Source: Methanobacterium petrolearium
Lineage (GTDB): Archaea; Methanobacteriota; Methanobacteria; Methanobacteriales; Methanobacteriaceae
DNA: 64,000 bases
Direction of reading: 5' to 3'
NCBI RefSeq assembly: GCF_017873625.1
Contig: NZ_JAGGKL010000001.1
Location: forward strand, 149,001 to 213,000
Below are positions 1-10,676 of this stretch, in pieces. The notes beneath the pieces were generated by a model. The model was not told the origin of the DNA and made no database searches. It was given only the letters and a program-made list of their open reading frames with translations. Every line of letters begins with the position of its first letter. Positions within the stretch are counted from its first letter, which is position 1. Both the position numbers and the translations under genes were made by a program.

Positions 1-660
1 ATAACTGAAAAAACTGCAGCGGTGTTGGTAGAACCGGTACAAGGAGAAGGTGGGATAATAATACCTCCTGAAGGTTATCTTGATGATTTAAAGAAACTCT
101 GCCATGAAAATGATGTTTTACTCATATTTGACGAAGTACAAACTGGTTTTGGGCGGACTGGGGAGATGTTTGCATCACAGACCTTCAAAGTAACCCCAGA
201 TATAACTACCTTAGCCAAAGCCATAGCTGGTGGTTTCCCAATGGGAGCCATTTTAGCCAGTGAAGAAGTGGGAAATGCATTTCAACCGGGTGACCACGCC
301 GCAACTTTTGGGGGAGGACCACTGGCATGTGCCGCTGGAATTGCTTCGGTTGAAACCATCCGGCAAGAAGGATTACTCCAGAAATCACGGGAAAACGGAC
401 TTTACTTCAAAAATGAGTTAAAAGAAATCTTCCAGGCATATGGACTGGTTGAAGATGTGCGGGGTGTGGGTCTGATGCTTGGTATGGAAATGGATATGCC
501 ATGTGCCCACATGGTTGATGACATGCGCGAACAGGGGGTTCTGGTGAACTGCACAGCAGACAATGTTCTCAGATTCGTTCCTCCACTGGTAATCACCCAG
601 GAGCAGATTAATAACGTGATTGACCATTTGGATGAAGTTTTAGTACGTGTGTCCGGTTAA
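1..660 (+). CDS. argD: Acetylornithine aminotransferase, C-terminal part (cut by window edge)
   Basis: The reading frame is open from base 1, so the gene begins upstream; 219 residues are visible. It is a class III PLP-dependent aminotransferase, most like ArgD (N-acetylornithine to N-acetylglutamate semialdehyde, arginine synthesis, cytosol). Visible family signatures are VEPVQGEGG, the PLP-binding Asp in [14 protein letters not shown] and the Schiff-base Lys in [14 protein letters not shown]. The C-terminal small domain is complete and ends at TAA. Related class III enzymes (succinyl-DAP or GABA aminotransferases) cannot be excluded from the fragment alone, but the QGEGGI/GFGRTG pattern and the lysine-pathway genes downstream favour ArgD. 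Confidence 0.88.
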   Translation: MTEKTAAVLVEPVQGEGGIIIPPEGYLDDLKKLCHENDVLLIFDEVQTGFGRTGEMFASQTFKVTPDITTLAKAIAGGFPMGAILASEEVGNAFQPGDHAATFGGGPLACAAGIASVETIRQEGLLQKSRENGLYFKNELKEIFQAYGLVEDVRGVGLMLGMEMDMPCAHMVDDMREQGVLVNCTADNVLRFVPPLVITQEQINNVIDHLDEVLVRVSG

Positions 661-708
661 CTACAGTTCTAAAACTTTTATCCTTTATTTTCGTGTTTTT
701 TTAATATT

Positions 709-809
709 TATCTCCTGTTTTTTGTGATTTTTAACTTGTATCTCCTCTTTTTTGTGATTTTAAACTTGTATCTTATGTTTTTGTGATCTTGAACTTGTAG
801 CTCCTGTTC
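709..809. repeat. Tandem repeat, ~30-bp unit, about 3.3 copies
   Basis: Three consecutive units of 30, 30 and 29 bp (709-738, 739-768, 769-797) plus a partial fourth unit (798-809). Each begins TATCTCCT or a variant, carries TTTTTGTGAT in the middle and ends AACTTG. It lies in the argD-lysA intergenic region and is pyrimidine-rich on the plus strand. Function unknown; it may simply be slippage-expanded sequence downstream of argD. Confidence 0.8.
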
Positions 810-960
810 TACGTTTATCTCCCCTTGTTGTTTTATCTCATTTTTTTAATATGAAACATGTTTATGCGAAGGGTGACTGGTTTTCCTACAATTTTAATCG
901 TAACAAATATATAATGACAAAATGATATATTTGATGTTTACTTCTTTTCGGAGGATAATA

Positions 961-2247
961 ATGAACTTACACTTTAAGACCAATGAAAGAGGCAACCTGG
1001 ATATCGGTGGAGCCGATGCCCTTGAACTTGCCAAAGAATATGGAACACCCCTTTATGTTATAGATGAGATGAGGGTGCGGGATAACTACCAAAGAGTGCA
1101 CCAGGCATTCAGCCAGGAATATGCAGACTTTCAAATATTCTACGCTGCCAAAGCCAACACCAACCTGGCAGTTATGAAGATATTAGAACAGGAAGGAAGT
1201 GGAATTGATGCAGTTTCCCCTGGTGAAATATATACCGCCCTTCTAGCTGGATTCGATCCAGATAGAATACTATTTACTGGGAATAATGTCACCACCCCTG
1301 AGTTGAAATATGCCCTGGATGCTGGGGTACGCATGAATCTGGATTCTGTGTCCATGCTGGAACGCCTGGTAAAATTACCTGGAGCAGAAGGGACTAAAAT
1401 ATCCTTCCGGGTGAATCCTATGGTGGGCGCAGGACATCATGACCACTGCATAACTGGTGGAAAACTATCTAAATTTGGGATAATGGAACATGAAGCAGTT
1501 GAAATTTACCAAAAAGCTCAGGACCTTGGTTTTCAGCCTGTAGGAATTCACACCCATATTGGTTCAGGTATTCTGGATCCGGAACCATTCAAACTGGCGG
1601 TAGAGGTATTGATGGATGTTGCCGGCCGGGTACACCAGGATGCTGGTGTTAAATTTGAATTTATCGACTTTGGAGGTGGCCTGGGAATACCTTACACTCC
1701 AGAAGAACCAGTGCTGGACATTGAACAATTTGCCAGGGAAATTGTGGCTCTGTACAGGACCAAACTTCAGGAGTACGGTATTGATAATCCCACCATGTGC
1801 ATAGAACCAGGCCGTTACATTGTTGGAGATGCATCTTACCTCTTAACACGGGTTAACACTGTTAAACAAAGTTATCGGAAGTTTGTAGGAGTAGATGCTG
1901 GTTTTAACACCCTTCTACGTCCAACCATGTATGGGTCATATCATCATATCATGGTTGCAGACAAACCAGAAGCAACACCCACCCAGAACATTGATGTGGC
2001 AGGGAATGTCTGTGAATCTGGAGACCTTTTCGCCAGAGATCGGCCAGTTCCTGAAATCAAGGAAGGAGATGTTCTTTCCATCATGAATGCTGGTGCATAC
2101 GCGTTCAGCATGGCCAGCCAGTATAACTCACGCCCCCTACCTGCCGAAGTTATTGTAATGAACGGTGAAGCAGATGTTATAAGGGAAAAAGAAACTTATG
2201 CTGACCTTTTATCAAAACAAAACGTTCCTTTGAGGTTTTTAAAATGA
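961..2247 (+). CDS. lysA: Diaminopimelate decarboxylase
   Basis: Last step of lysine synthesis: meso-diaminopimelate to L-lysine plus CO2, PLP-dependent, cytosolic. The 428-residue product is a fold-type III (alanine racemase-like) decarboxylase. The PLP lysine is in FYAAKANTN, followed by HTHIGSG, the phosphate-binding glycines in [20 protein letters not shown], and the active-site Cys in [11 protein letters not shown] chose the ATG at 961 because GGAGG directly precedes it with good spacing; an in-frame ATG at 922 would add 13 unconserved residues and has no ribosome site. It overlaps dapF by 4 bases (ATGA), so the two are translationally coupled. A TATA-like AAATATATAAT lies near 904-914. 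Confidence 0.96.
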   Translation: MNLHFKTNERGNLDIGGADALELAKEYGTPLYVIDEMRVRDNYQRVHQAFSQEYADFQIFYAAKANTNLAVMKILEQEGSGIDAVSPGEIYTALLAGFDPDRILFTGNNVTTPELKYALDAGVRMNLDSVSMLERLVKLPGAEGTKISFRVNPMVGAGHHDHCITGGKLSKFGIMEHEAVEIYQKAQDLGFQPVGIHTHIGSGILDPEPFKLAVEVLMDVAGRVHQDAGVKFEFIDFGGGLGIPYTPEEPVLDIEQFAREIVALYRTKLQEYGIDNPTMCIEPGRYIVGDASYLLTRVNTVKQSYRKFVGVDAGFNTLLRPTMYGSYHHIMVADKPEATPTQNIDVAGNVCESGDLFARDRPVPEIKEGDVLSIMNAGAYAFSMASQYNSRPLPAEVIVMNGEADVIREKETYADLLSKQNVPLRFLK

Positions 2248-3116
2248 GTGAAAGGATAGTTCTGCTTTTCCATAAAATGCACGGTCTGGGAAATGACTAT
2301 GTGGTGATTGATGAATCTTCAGAAGAGTTGATCCCTGAATATAAAAAAGCTGAAGTTGTCACGTCTCTTTGCAGGAGAGGTTTTTCTATAGGTGCTGACG
2401 GAGTTATATTCGTATCTCCGTCAAACGTAGCTGACATCAAATTCCGTATATTTAACAGTGATGGGAGTGAAGCCGAGATGTGCGGTAACGGAATCAGATG
2501 TTTTGGAAAATACGTCTATGAGAACGATGTTTTTAAACAGGAAAAAATGACTGTTGAAACCCTGGGAGGAATTAAAGAACTAGTTCTAAAAGTTGAAAGA
2601 GGTGTTGTGGAACTAATCAGGGTTGATATGGGAACAGCTTCCTTTAAAACCAGAGATGTACCCATGATCAGTGATGCTGAGGAATTTGTTGACCAAGAAC
2701 TGAAAGTTGGTGATGAACCTATTAAACTCACATCCATTAGTGTTGGAAACCCCCATGCAGTTATTTTCACTGAAAACATGGAAAAAATAGCCTTGGATCA
2801 TTTGGGTCCTTTGATTGAGAATCATGAAGCATTTCCAGAGAGGATTAACGTCCATTTTGTGAGTGTTACCGGTCCTAAGGAAGTGGAGATGATCACCTGG
2901 GAAAGGGGTGCTGGTTTCACCATGGCCTGTGGTACCGGAGCTACCAGCACGGTTATCAGTGGTTATCGTCTGGGTCTTTTGAATAAAGATGTTTTAGTCC
3001 ACCTTCCAGGTGGATTACTCCAAATAACTGTCTATGAGAAGGATGGTAAGTTGGGTGCATTCATGGAAGGCGATGCTGTTTCAGTGTTCGAAGGAATAAT
3101 GGAACTTGAATTCTAA
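2244..3116 (+). CDS. dapF: Diaminopimelate epimerase
   Basis: Converts LL-diaminopimelate to meso-diaminopimelate, the substrate of the LysA encoded just upstream. The 290-residue product shows the two-domain DapF pattern: [15 protein letters not shown] at the start, the first catalytic cysteine in MCGNGIRC and the second in ACGTGA. Both cysteines are present, so the enzyme should be active. GAGGT a few bases before the ATG supports the start, and the ATGA overlap with lysA marks a two-gene operon. Confidence 0.96.
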   Translation: MSERIVLLFHKMHGLGNDYVVIDESSEELIPEYKKAEVVTSLCRRGFSIGADGVIFVSPSNVADIKFRIFNSDGSEAEMCGNGIRCFGKYVYENDVFKQEKMTVETLGGIKELVLKVERGVVELIRVDMGTASFKTRDVPMISDAEEFVDQELKVGDEPIKLTSISVGNPHAVIFTENMEKIALDHLGPLIENHEAFPERINVHFVSVTGPKEVEMITWERGAGFTMACGTGATSTVISGYRLGLLNKDVLVHLPGGLLQITVYEKDGKLGAFMEGDAVSVFEGIMELEF

Positions 3117-3181
3117 CACATGTTCATTATGAGAGAAACTAACTCGAATTTTAACAAGAATATGATTTGAAAGGTGTTTCA

Positions 3182-4594
3182 ATGAGTTTAAACGATTGGT
3201 CAGGAAATTTAAATGATAATGGAGTCCCATTCATTGAAACAACTCCTCCAGGACCCAAATCTATGGAAAAAATTCAGGAAGCAAAAGAATACGTAACTAG
3301 CTACTGGACTGGTAAGAAAAAAGAGTCCTTTGATGGTTGGGATCTTCCTTTAACCGTTAATAGAGTGGCCAATAGCCTCATTGAGGATGTGGATGGAAAC
3401 GTGTATATCGATTTGAATGCTGGTATTTCCACCGCTAATTTTGGCTACAACAATCCAGAAATCTGGAATCGTGCCCAGGAGATTATGGAAGAATATGGTG
3501 TGCTGGGCATTTTCCCTTCCAATGACTACAATTTACCCCTAATGATTGATACAAGCAAAAAATTGCTGTCAACTATCCCCAATGGTTCTCAGTACCGTGT
3601 TCATTATGCATGTGACGGTACAGAAGCTAATGAAGCAGCCATCAAAACTGCTGTCAGTTACACCGGGCGAAGTTGTGTGACTTCATTCATGGGGAGTTTT
3701 TTCGGTAGAACTGTGGGTTCTTTATCCTGCATGGCCCAGAAATCCCAGGATGCTGATACTTTCCGTTCCCTACGCTCCAACAACATCTACTTTGCCGAGG
3801 GTGCCAACTGCCCCAACTGCATGTTCTGTGAACATCCTGAGGACTGCAACGGATATTGCATTGAAAAATTCCTTAAAGACAGAGTTCTGACCTATCAGGT
3901 TAGTCCAGAAGAAGTAGCGGCATTCATAATGGAGCCCTATACCACTGGTGGGCTGATGAATCCTGCTCCTGTGGAATTTCTCAAATCTGCCCGGGAGATA
4001 TGTGACGATAACGGTATTGTCCTGATTTTTGATGAGGTGCAGAGTGGTATGGGTCGCAGTGGGAAGATGTGGGTCCATGAACACCACCAGGTTATGCCTG
4101 ATATTTTCACCAGTGCCAAATCATTGGGTGGTGGAGTCAGCCCCCTGAGTGCGGCTTTTATAAAAGATGAAATTATGGAAAACGTTCCTGCCTATCATGG
4201 ATCTACTTATGGTGGCGCTCCGATTTCTTTAGCAGGGAATATGTCCGCCCTGGAGTACATTGATAAGTACAGGCTTCTGGAAAGAGTTAAAAAACTAGGG
4301 GAGGTCATTGAAAAACGTTTCAGTGAATGGACTGAATATATGAATGTGTGGCAGTGCCGTGGCTGGGGACTTCTTAAGGCTATTGATTTCCGTGATGGTA
4401 AAGATAAACCAATGGCTGAGTATAAGACCCAAATCCAGAATGAACTATTCAAACAAGGAATTATCACCATGTCTGGAGGTCAGGGCCGGTACCTTTCCAT
4501 ATTAAGGTTGATACCATCATTCACAATTCCTGATGATCAATTAGACACAGCATTGGACATTTTTGAAGGGGTTATCAAGAAAAAAAACCCCTGA
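3182..4594 (+). CDS. Class III aminotransferase with Cys-rich insert
   Basis: A 470-residue PLP enzyme of the class III (GABA/ornithine-type) group. Visible are the substrate-side YACDGTEANEAAIKTA, the PLP-binding LIFDEVQSGMGRSG and the Schiff-base Lys in FTSAKSLGGG. In the middle it carries a compact cluster, CPNCMFCEHPEDCNGYC, six cysteines in 17 residues; archaeal GabT/ornithine-type aminotransferases have a comparable Cys-containing loop, which could bind a metal or form disulfides. Substrate cannot be read from sequence; the position after lysA-dapF hints at amino-acid metabolism. Start at the ATG at 3182, after AAAGGTG; an in-frame TTG at 3167 is less likely. Confidence 0.85.
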   Translation: MSLNDWSGNLNDNGVPFIETTPPGPKSMEKIQEAKEYVTSYWTGKKKESFDGWDLPLTVNRVANSLIEDVDGNVYIDLNAGISTANFGYNNPEIWNRAQEIMEEYGVLGIFPSNDYNLPLMIDTSKKLLSTIPNGSQYRVHYACDGTEANEAAIKTAVSYTGRSCVTSFMGSFFGRTVGSLSCMAQKSQDADTFRSLRSNNIYFAEGANCPNCMFCEHPEDCNGYCIEKFLKDRVLTYQVSPEEVAAFIMEPYTTGGLMNPAPVEFLKSAREICDDNGIVLIFDEVQSGMGRSGKMWVHEHHQVMPDIFTSAKSLGGGVSPLSAAFIKDEIMENVPAYHGSTYGGAPISLAGNMSALEYIDKYRLLERVKKLGEVIEKRFSEWTEYMNVWQCRGWGLLKAIDFRDGKDKPMAEYKTQIQNELFKQGIITMSGGQGRYLSILRLIPSFTIPDDQLDTALDIFEGVIKKKNP

Positions 4595-4631
4595 ATTAAT
4601 CTGTGTACTAAAAAAAAGAAATAATTTGATT

Positions 4632-4985
4632 TTAGGATTTTAATTTGTCTAAAATTTCCCTTAGTACTATCGCACTGTTGTGTTCTGTATTACCAGAGGT
4701 ATAGACCAGGGTGATTGTTTCTTTCTCTTTTTCCAAGTCAATTACCTGGTTCAAAAGTTCAGATTTGTCTTTTAACTCTTCTTGATATTTGTTTTTAAAT
4801 TCATCCCATTTTTGAGAATTTTGAGATACCCATCTCCGTAGATCGTGGCTGGGGGCAATGTCTTTAAACCATGCATCCATTTTTAATCTCTGCTTAGAAA
4901 CTCCACGAGGCCATACTCGATCCACCATTATCCTGTAACCATCTTTTTTGGCAGGAGATTGGTAGGCTCTTTTTATTCGAATCAT
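4632..4985 (-). CDS. DUF488 family protein
   Basis: A 117-residue basic protein beginning MIRIKRAYQSPAKKDGYRI and carrying VDRVWPRGVSKQRL, the diagnostic signature of the short DUF488 family, and an aspartate-histidine stretch (DIAPSHDLRRW). The family is widespread in bacteria and archaea; its function is not established. I place the start at the conserved MIRIKR; a 12-residue upstream extension has no family support. It converges with the aminotransferase on the plus strand and stands alone. Confidence 0.82.
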   Translation of the reverse strand: MIRIKRAYQSPAKKDGYRIMVDRVWPRGVSKQRLKMDAWFKDIAPSHDLRRWVSQNSQKWDEFKNKYQEELKDKSELLNQVIDLEKEKETITLVYTSGNTEHNSAIVLREILDKLKS

Positions 4986-5249
4986 TATATCACTAACATA
5001 AATATGTTTGACCTGGTACATTAGTTTTTGGAATATTGTCAGTACCCCAGTGAAATAACATCGTTGCCATATTTTCCATCAAAAAATTAATAATCATAAA
5101 CTCCCTGTATGGATTTGAAGAAGTGTACTATTAACAGATGGAAAAATGACCATTTCATGTCAGGGCTGTAATTCCATACCCTGTCATCATTTTCAAAATA
5201 TAATATTTTGATTAAGAAATCCCTATAGAATACTCAATTGAAGTCCAAA

Positions 5250-6311
5250 TTATTTAGTCAGATAAACACATTCACGTCTTAATTTAAGAAGCTCTTTCTT
5301 ATTATCCTGAAGGTCTTCTGTTTTCTCCAGAAGTTTAGGTAACTTGGCCTCTATGCATTGCACTGTATCATCCTGATGTATCCATGTGCATTCCTCACAA
5401 CTCCACACTTTCTTTTCTTTTATCCATCTTCCACCTGTAGATGGGTCTCCACAGGGATAGAAAGGACAATAACAGAAAGTACAGTTTTGAGGGTGATTGT
5501 GGCAGGGATAGTACTCACAACTCGTGTTCGGCCCCTTATTTCCCTCTCCAGCAAGATATTTTTCGTAAAATTCATATGCTAAGGGGTGAAGAGAATGGGG
5601 AAGAACATAACCCCGGGGCGTTACCATATTTTCACCATCAGAGTAAGTAAAGGTGTTACCCACAATTAGGGTGGTGTTCATATCCACATCTTCCTCTTTA
5701 AGCTGGTTAAGAGGAAAAATTTTGACTGAAGGAGTGTTATTCTGGGTTTTAACCAAACCAACCAATGTTTCTGGCTTTCTAACATTTAAAAGTATTTTCA
5801 ATGCTTCTTTAAATGGTTCAGTCCTTCTTTTACTACGGGGATTGTAAAAAGCAATGACAAAATCAGCCTCAGCAGCAGCACGGATCTTTCTTTTAATCTC
5901 CGATAGTGGAGTGAGTATATCACTAAGACTGATTACTGCAAAATCGTGTAAAGGTGCACCTAAAAGAGCGGCAGAATAATTAACCGCTGACACCCCGGGT
6001 ACAACCTCTACCTCAACTTCAGAATATTTGCCCATAATCTGATACAGTACATTGGCCATTCCATAAACTCCAGGGTCACCACTACTCACCAAAACCACGT
6101 TATGGCCTTTTTTAGAATATTCTATGGCAAGTTCAGCTCTGTTAACTTCCTGGCCCATCCCTTTGGAGATAACATTTTTACCCTCCAGAAGATCCTTTAT
6201 CTTCCTTGTGTAACCTCCATATCCAACAACAACGTCTGCCTCTTCAAGGGCCTGCAGTGCCATGATAGTCATGTCCTCCCTTCGAGGACCAATACCCACA
6301 ATTTTAATCAT
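5250..6311 (-). CDS. cbiH: Precorrin-3B/cobalt-precorrin-3 C17-methyltransferase fused to a Cys-rich small domain
   Basis: SAM-dependent C17 methylation with ring contraction in corrin synthesis (anaerobic CbiH / aerobic CobJ). Residues 1-240 are a tetrapyrrole methylase: [57 protein letters not shown]. Residues 265-319 form a second domain with nine cysteines (265, 270, 277, 280, 282, 287, 305, 308, 319) and HNHPQNC, resembling the 'cysteine-rich small domain' known as a fusion to corrin enzymes; it probably binds a metal or Fe-S cluster. GGTGA precedes the ATG. The gene is monocistronic and separate from the other cobalamin genes. Confidence 0.92.
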   Translation of the reverse strand: MIKIVGIGPRREDMTIMALQALEEADVVVGYGGYTRKIKDLLEGKNVISKGMGQEVNRAELAIEYSKKGHNVVLVSSGDPGVYGMANVLYQIMGKYSEVEVEVVPGVSAVNYSAALLGAPLHDFAVISLSDILTPLSEIKRKIRAAAEADFVIAFYNPRSKRRTEPFKEALKILLNVRKPETLVGLVKTQNNTPSVKIFPLNQLKEEDVDMNTTLIVGNTFTYSDGENMVTPRGYVLPHSLHPLAYEFYEKYLAGEGNKGPNTSCEYYPCHNHPQNCTFCYCPFYPCGDPSTGGRWIKEKKVWSCEECTWIHQDDTVQCIEAKLPKLLEKTEDLQDNKKELLKLRRECVYLTK

Positions 6312-6338
6312 ATTTTCACCAATTTACAAGAAAATGTA

Positions 6339-6845
6339 CTACTGTTTGTTGTAGATTATACGAGATGAAGTAATAACAATAGTAGCCACATTGATCTTCA
6401 CACCATTAGTTGCTGGTGATGCAAGGGCAGTTGCGGTTATACTGTATGTTTCATTTGATTTAATCACAATAGTGCTTGTATTGCTTGAAGTACCACTCTG
6501 TGAATCCTTATAACCCACAGCAGTGATGTTAACAGTTATATTCTCATCATCAACATTCTGATATGATTGAGCTGAAAGAGTCTCTAGGTTAATCCCATCA
6601 ACACCAGTTTTGGCCTCTAAAGCCCTGGCCACTTCATTCTTATTAACAATCTTCAGATTATTTTGAGTTGCAATTTTTGGAGTATTGAGGTTTAACAATG
6701 AACTAATACCGTTAAGTTGCATTTCAATGAGATCATTGGGATTGGGTGGTTGTTGTGTTACAATGGTGTAGGATGCAAATAAACCTGCTTCAAAGAAAAT
6801 GAAGAAAAAGACTAGGAAAAGTATTATTTTAATAGCTCTGGACAA
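6339..6845 (-). CDS. Hypothetical membrane-anchored extracellular protein
   Basis: I do not recognise this 168-residue protein. It starts with a short basic stretch and one hydrophobic helix (about residues 5-26), followed by a polar, Ser/Thr/Asn-rich beta-type ectodomain with many potential N-glycosylation sites (NITVN, NTSTI, NETYS). This is the layout of a signal-anchored surface protein. The start is a TTG at 6845 supported by AAGGTGAT upstream. It lies directly upstream of cbiH on the same strand (27-bp gap), so the two may be cotranscribed, but no functional link is evident. Confidence 0.7.
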   Translation of the reverse strand: MSRAIKIILFLVFFFIFFEAGLFASYTIVTQQPPNPNDLIEMQLNGISSLLNLNTPKIATQNNLKIVNKNEVARALEAKTGVDGINLETLSAQSYQNVDDENITVNITAVGYKDSQSGTSSNTSTIVIKSNETYSITATALASPATNGVKINVATIVITSSRIIYNKQ

Positions 6846-7199
6846 AATATCACCTTAAACTCTGGATTAATTTGAATTAATGTCGGATTTGATATTAAAC
6901 ATTGGATAAATTAACTGACACCCATTACTTGACTATTTAATTTATAATGAAGCTATGATCAGGGTCTGGCATAAACCAATCTTAGTAAATCTTAGTATCT
7001 ATAGTCTGACAAACCATTTATAGATCTTGATCATAGAAAAACCTATGGCTTGAAGATCATCCAATACAATGATCACACACTTAATTCTGTATCTGGGAAA
7101 ATCCCAAAATTTGAGAAATATTAACATATAAACACCAAGCCCCTCACCAGAAACAAACAACAACAAAAACATTAAAATGAACAGGTTAGGCGATGTTTA
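6846..7199. other. Intergenic region with divergent promoters and a 10-bp tandem duplication
   Basis: No gene is visible. It separates the minus-strand surface protein from the plus-strand coiled-coil protein and should hold both promoters; TATA-like stretches are TTATAAATTAAA (about 6941-6952, minus) and ACATATAAA (about 7124-7132, plus). AATCTTAGTA is duplicated head to tail at 6978-6987 and 6988-6997. Several TGATCA/GATCAT words occur around 6955-7075 but do not form a clear symmetrical site. Confidence 0.5.
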
Positions 7200-7619
7200 A
7201 TGTTTGGAATGAGCAAAAAACAATTCCTAAAAAAAAGTAAGAATTATCTGAAAGACCTTGGAATTGAACTACTCTTAATAAGGGAACTTTACACCCAAGA
7301 AACCAAGGAAAACATTGACCTTGAAGAAGCCTACCATAAACTGGAAAAAGTTAGAAAACAGTTAGAAAACATGTTTTTCAAATTTGAAAGGTTAAACCCC
7401 CCTTCAAAATGTAAACAATTGCAAATAAATTTATTATCTGTGACAACTACCTTACAAGAATCTGTGGTCACAAACTCAGAGCATGTTAACCTAGCTAAAA
7501 ATGGTTTAAATGATGATGCATCTGTTAAATTAAAAACATCAATTGATGAATTGGAAAAATTCAGAAAAGACTTTATGAAATTGAGCCAAGAAGTAGATTA
7601 TTATTTAAAACAGCTATGA
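7200..7619 (+). CDS. Hypothetical small helical protein
   Basis: A 139-residue, Lys/Glu/Leu-rich protein with no signal peptide or membrane segment. Heptad-like spacing of Leu/Ile/Val in two blocks (residues about 10-65 and 100-139) predicts a helical hairpin or coiled coil, possibly a dimer. I do not recognise the family. The ATG at 7200 follows AGGCGATG (a near-match to the archaeal Shine-Dalgarno); a second ATG nine bases further in is an alternative. It stands alone before the DP1 gene, with 188 bp between. Confidence 0.65.
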   Translation: MFGMSKKQFLKKSKNYLKDLGIELLLIRELYTQETKENIDLEEAYHKLEKVRKQLENMFFKFERLNPPSKCKQLQINLLSVTTTLQESVVTNSEHVNLAKNGLNDDASVKLKTSIDELEKFRKDFMKLSQEVDYYLKQL

Positions 7620-7807
7620 AAAGGTATGAAATTATACAAATTGATAAAATTGATAAACTCATCTCACATAAAATATAGTATAAATTTTATGAATTGATTC
7701 AATTGTAATACCATGTAATTCTGATGTAAACCGTTCAATTATATGATTAAAGCAGATTAATAATCTTATAAATAATTTCCATAATATAAATTGTTCCTGG
7801 AGCAACC

Positions 7808-9256
7808 ATGACCAACAACATCATATCAAAATTCGCAGATGCGGAAATACTTCTAGATGAGACAGCTTATCATAAAATAAAAAATTACGAAGATTCTTCC
7901 CATTTAGTAGATTCGCTGATAGATCATCTAACCATATCATCACAGGAGATGATGATTCTCACTGGTGAAGTAGTGGACAATTACTTAGGAATATCAAATG
8001 GTCATGGGAAAATTAGTGAACTGGCCCAAAGCAAGTTGTTGCCCCAGGAATTTGATTTTGAAATCATTAAAGATGCTAGCCACAAATCTTACACCAATGG
8101 AGAAATAAAAGATCTTTCCAGTTACTTTAAAAACCGTTACCAGAAACTCAGAGAGATGCTCATCAGTAAACGTGAGCTTTCCGATGCCAATTCTGTTAAA
8201 GAAGCTACCAGTCTTGACGATGTGGTGAAAATTGTGGGCATGATAAATGACATACGTAACACCAAAAACAACCATAAAATAATAGAACTGGAAGATGAAA
8301 CTGGCAGTGCAACGGTGTTAATTCACAATGAAAATCATGAACTCTTTGAACAGGCAGAACGAATTGTTAAAGACGAAGTAATTGGTGTGGTTGGAAGTAG
8401 AAAGGGAAGTCTCATTATGGCCAGTGAACTCATAAATCCGGGTGTGCCTCGTGTGGATGAGAAAAAAATGGACTTCGGGACGGTTTTTCTAAGTGACACC
8501 CATATTGGTAGTTCCACATTCCTTGAAGATGCATTCAACCGGTTTATCCGCTGGATTAACGGAGATTATGGTGATGAAGAGCAACGGGAAATTGCCAACA
8601 ATGTTAAGTACATAGTGGTGGCTGGTGACATTGTAGATGGGATTGGAGTGTACCCTAGCCAGGATAAAGAATTAACCATAAAAGACATTCACCAGCAATA
8701 CGAGGAAGCTGCAAGATTATTTGGAGACATAAGTAATGTTAAAATTATCATTACCCCGGGAAACCACGATGCCAGTCGATTAGCCGAACCACAGCCAGCC
8801 ATACCTGAAGATTATGCCAAAGACCTTTACGATCTGAAAAATGCTGAATTTTTAAGTAATCCTTCTATGGTGAGTTTAGATGGTTTGAAAGTTCTGATCT
8901 ATCATGGGCGCAGCTTTGATGATATGGCCATGACTGTTAAGGGAATGAGCCACCAACAGTCAGATCTGATTATGAAAGAACTTCTGGAAAAACGACACCT
9001 GGCCCCTATCTATGGAGAAAGAACTCCTTTAGCGTCTGAAATTGAGGACCATTTGGTTATTGATGAGATTCCTGATGTTTTTCACACTGGACACGTTCAC
9101 ATTAACAGTTATAAAAGATACAAGGGAATCCACCTTATAAACAGTGGAACCTTCCAGTCCCAGACCGAGTTTCAGAAAATCTACAACATAGTCCCTACCT
9201 GTGCACAGGTCCCAGTGCTTAACAATGGCAGCCTAAAAATGCTGGATTTCAGTTAG
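7808..9256 (+). CDS. polB: DNA polymerase II (PolD) small subunit DP1, 3'-5' exonuclease
   Basis: Small subunit of the archaeal D-family replicative polymerase; it is the proofreading nuclease and binds the catalytic DP2 subunit (not in this window). The 482-residue product has an OB-fold near residues 138-175 and a calcineurin-like phosphoesterase domain with all metal motifs: DTHIG (about 230), GDIVDG (about 273), GNHD (about 317) and GHVH (about 425). In eukaryotic B-subunits these residues are lost; here they are intact, so the exonuclease should be active. It sits near the origin and cdc6, as in Methanothermobacter. Confidence 0.97.
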   Translation: MTNNIISKFADAEILLDETAYHKIKNYEDSSHLVDSLIDHLTISSQEMMILTGEVVDNYLGISNGHGKISELAQSKLLPQEFDFEIIKDASHKSYTNGEIKDLSSYFKNRYQKLREMLISKRELSDANSVKEATSLDDVVKIVGMINDIRNTKNNHKIIELEDETGSATVLIHNENHELFEQAERIVKDEVIGVVGSRKGSLIMASELINPGVPRVDEKKMDFGTVFLSDTHIGSSTFLEDAFNRFIRWINGDYGDEEQREIANNVKYIVVAGDIVDGIGVYPSQDKELTIKDIHQQYEEAARLFGDISNVKIIITPGNHDASRLAEPQPAIPEDYAKDLYDLKNAEFLSNPSMVSLDGLKVLIYHGRSFDDMAMTVKGMSHQQSDLIMKELLEKRHLAPIYGERTPLASEIEDHLVIDEIPDVFHTGHVHINSYKRYKGIHLINSGTFQSQTEFQKIYNIVPTCAQVPVLNNGSLKMLDFS

Positions 9257-9396
9257 TAAATTATAACTAAATTAAAAAAACCAATAATTAAATAATCTAA
9301 TTTGAAATTCATATAAAACAGGTGAAAACCTCAAAAATGCATTAAAAAGGAAATAACTGAATTATAATTAATTTAACCCGATTTTGGAGTATAAAA

Positions 9397-9975
9397 ATGA
9401 ATCAAAGCCCATTAACACTTGAAATATGTGAAACTGGTGAGTATGTTTACAGTAAAGGCCTTTCTCCAGGTAAATCAGGTAATATGAGTGTCCGATCCCA
9501 TGACACTGTAGCCATAACCCCCAGTGGAATGTCTCTTGGTTACATGAAACCTGAAGATGTGGTTCTACTCAGTATAGATGGAAAAAAACTTGCCGGGAGA
9601 AAAAAACCTTCATCAGAATTTCAACTCCACTTAGATGTCTATAAAAACAGGAAGGATGTTCAGGGAATTGTTCACACCCATTCACCCTACGCAACAGGTT
9701 TTGCCCGTGCAGGGCAAATGATAGAACGGGTAGAAGGCCTTAAAAAAAGTGAAGTACCATTTCTAAAAATGGTTGAATATTACCCACCTGGCAGCATGGA
9801 ACTGGCAGCATCAGTTAGTAACGGTTTAAATGAAGAAGATGTGATTATTTTAAGAAACCATGGATTGGTGGCAACTGGTAGCAACTTATTTGAAGCAGCT
9901 CTCCTGGCAGAATTTGTGGAAGAAGTAGCAAAAACCCAGTTTATTTCTCGTGTTTTAAGTGATATGGAGTTATAG
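9397..9975 (+). CDS. fucA: Class II aldolase (L-fuculose-phosphate aldolase type)
   Basis: A 192-residue zinc-dependent aldolase. Visible are SGNMSVR near the N-terminus, TPSGMSLG, the catalytic Glu in [11 protein letters not shown], the zinc histidines in [11 protein letters not shown] and a third histidine in [10 protein letters not shown]. Archaeal members cleave fuculose 1-phosphate and have been proposed to supply lactaldehyde for the 2-phospholactate part of coenzyme F420; that role here is inference. It lies 140 bp after DP1 on the same strand. Confidence 0.88.
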   Translation: MNQSPLTLEICETGEYVYSKGLSPGKSGNMSVRSHDTVAITPSGMSLGYMKPEDVVLLSIDGKKLAGRKKPSSEFQLHLDVYKNRKDVQGIVHTHSPYATGFARAGQMIERVEGLKKSEVPFLKMVEYYPPGSMELAASVSNGLNEEDVIILRNHGLVATGSNLFEAALLAEFVEEVAKTQFISRVLSDMEL

Positions 9976-10150
9976 TGCTATTAATTTATACGCTATTAAT
10001 TATTTATTCCAAAATAAATCTGAACTCCAATCTTCTATTATCCACTTTATTATAATTTTTTTATTCCACCAAAAGGCATGTAAATCAATTTTTCCCGTAA
10101 AAATAACGTCAAGTATGCTTACAAATCATTGAAAAAAGATTTATATTAAT

Positions 10151-10405
10151 TTACTCACGAACAGACTCTAATTCGCTTAAAACATTCCAAATAAGTGTTC
10201 TGGCATGTATAGGGATGTTTGGATCATTGCTTATTTCATCTAAAATCGAAATAACTGTGCTCGCCCGTATAGTGGGTTCTTCGTCTTCCTGAGATAATAA
10301 ATTCTTAGATTCTTCAGCAGCCCTTCTTATATTCCTAGGGACACTTGTATCTCCCATAATATGTTTCAAAATTTGATCACAACGTTCAAATGATTCTGTA
10401 CTCAT
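10151..10405 (-). CDS. UPF0147 family protein
   Basis: An 84-residue acidic, helical protein with the family pattern [22 protein letters not shown] and [20 protein letters not shown], two helical-repeat-like motifs. The family is restricted to archaea and has no established function. The start is well supported by GGAGG seven bases before the ATG. Convergent with the aldolase gene. Confidence 0.9.
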   Translation of the reverse strand: MSTESFERCDQILKHIMGDTSVPRNIRRAAEESKNLLSQEDEEPTIRASTVISILDEISNDPNIPIHARTLIWNVLSELESVRE

Positions 10406-10676
10406 AATAATGCCTCCGTCGGGTTAATCTTGTTTAAATTTATGTTTAGATTTAATTTGCTTAAAACTACAATTCATAAAAAGCCTTATCCTAGTTGGTT
10501 TATATCTTAGCCTTTAAAAAGGTTTCGGTAGAGAATTGGAAAAAAATGATTCAAAACCCATTATTTGGCTTTAACAAACCATAAACGGTTCTTTTTCTTT
10601 ATCAATACATAACTTACCTATAAACACTTATGTATAAACTATTTCGATGATTAATTCTTTTTCGATAATTTATTAA

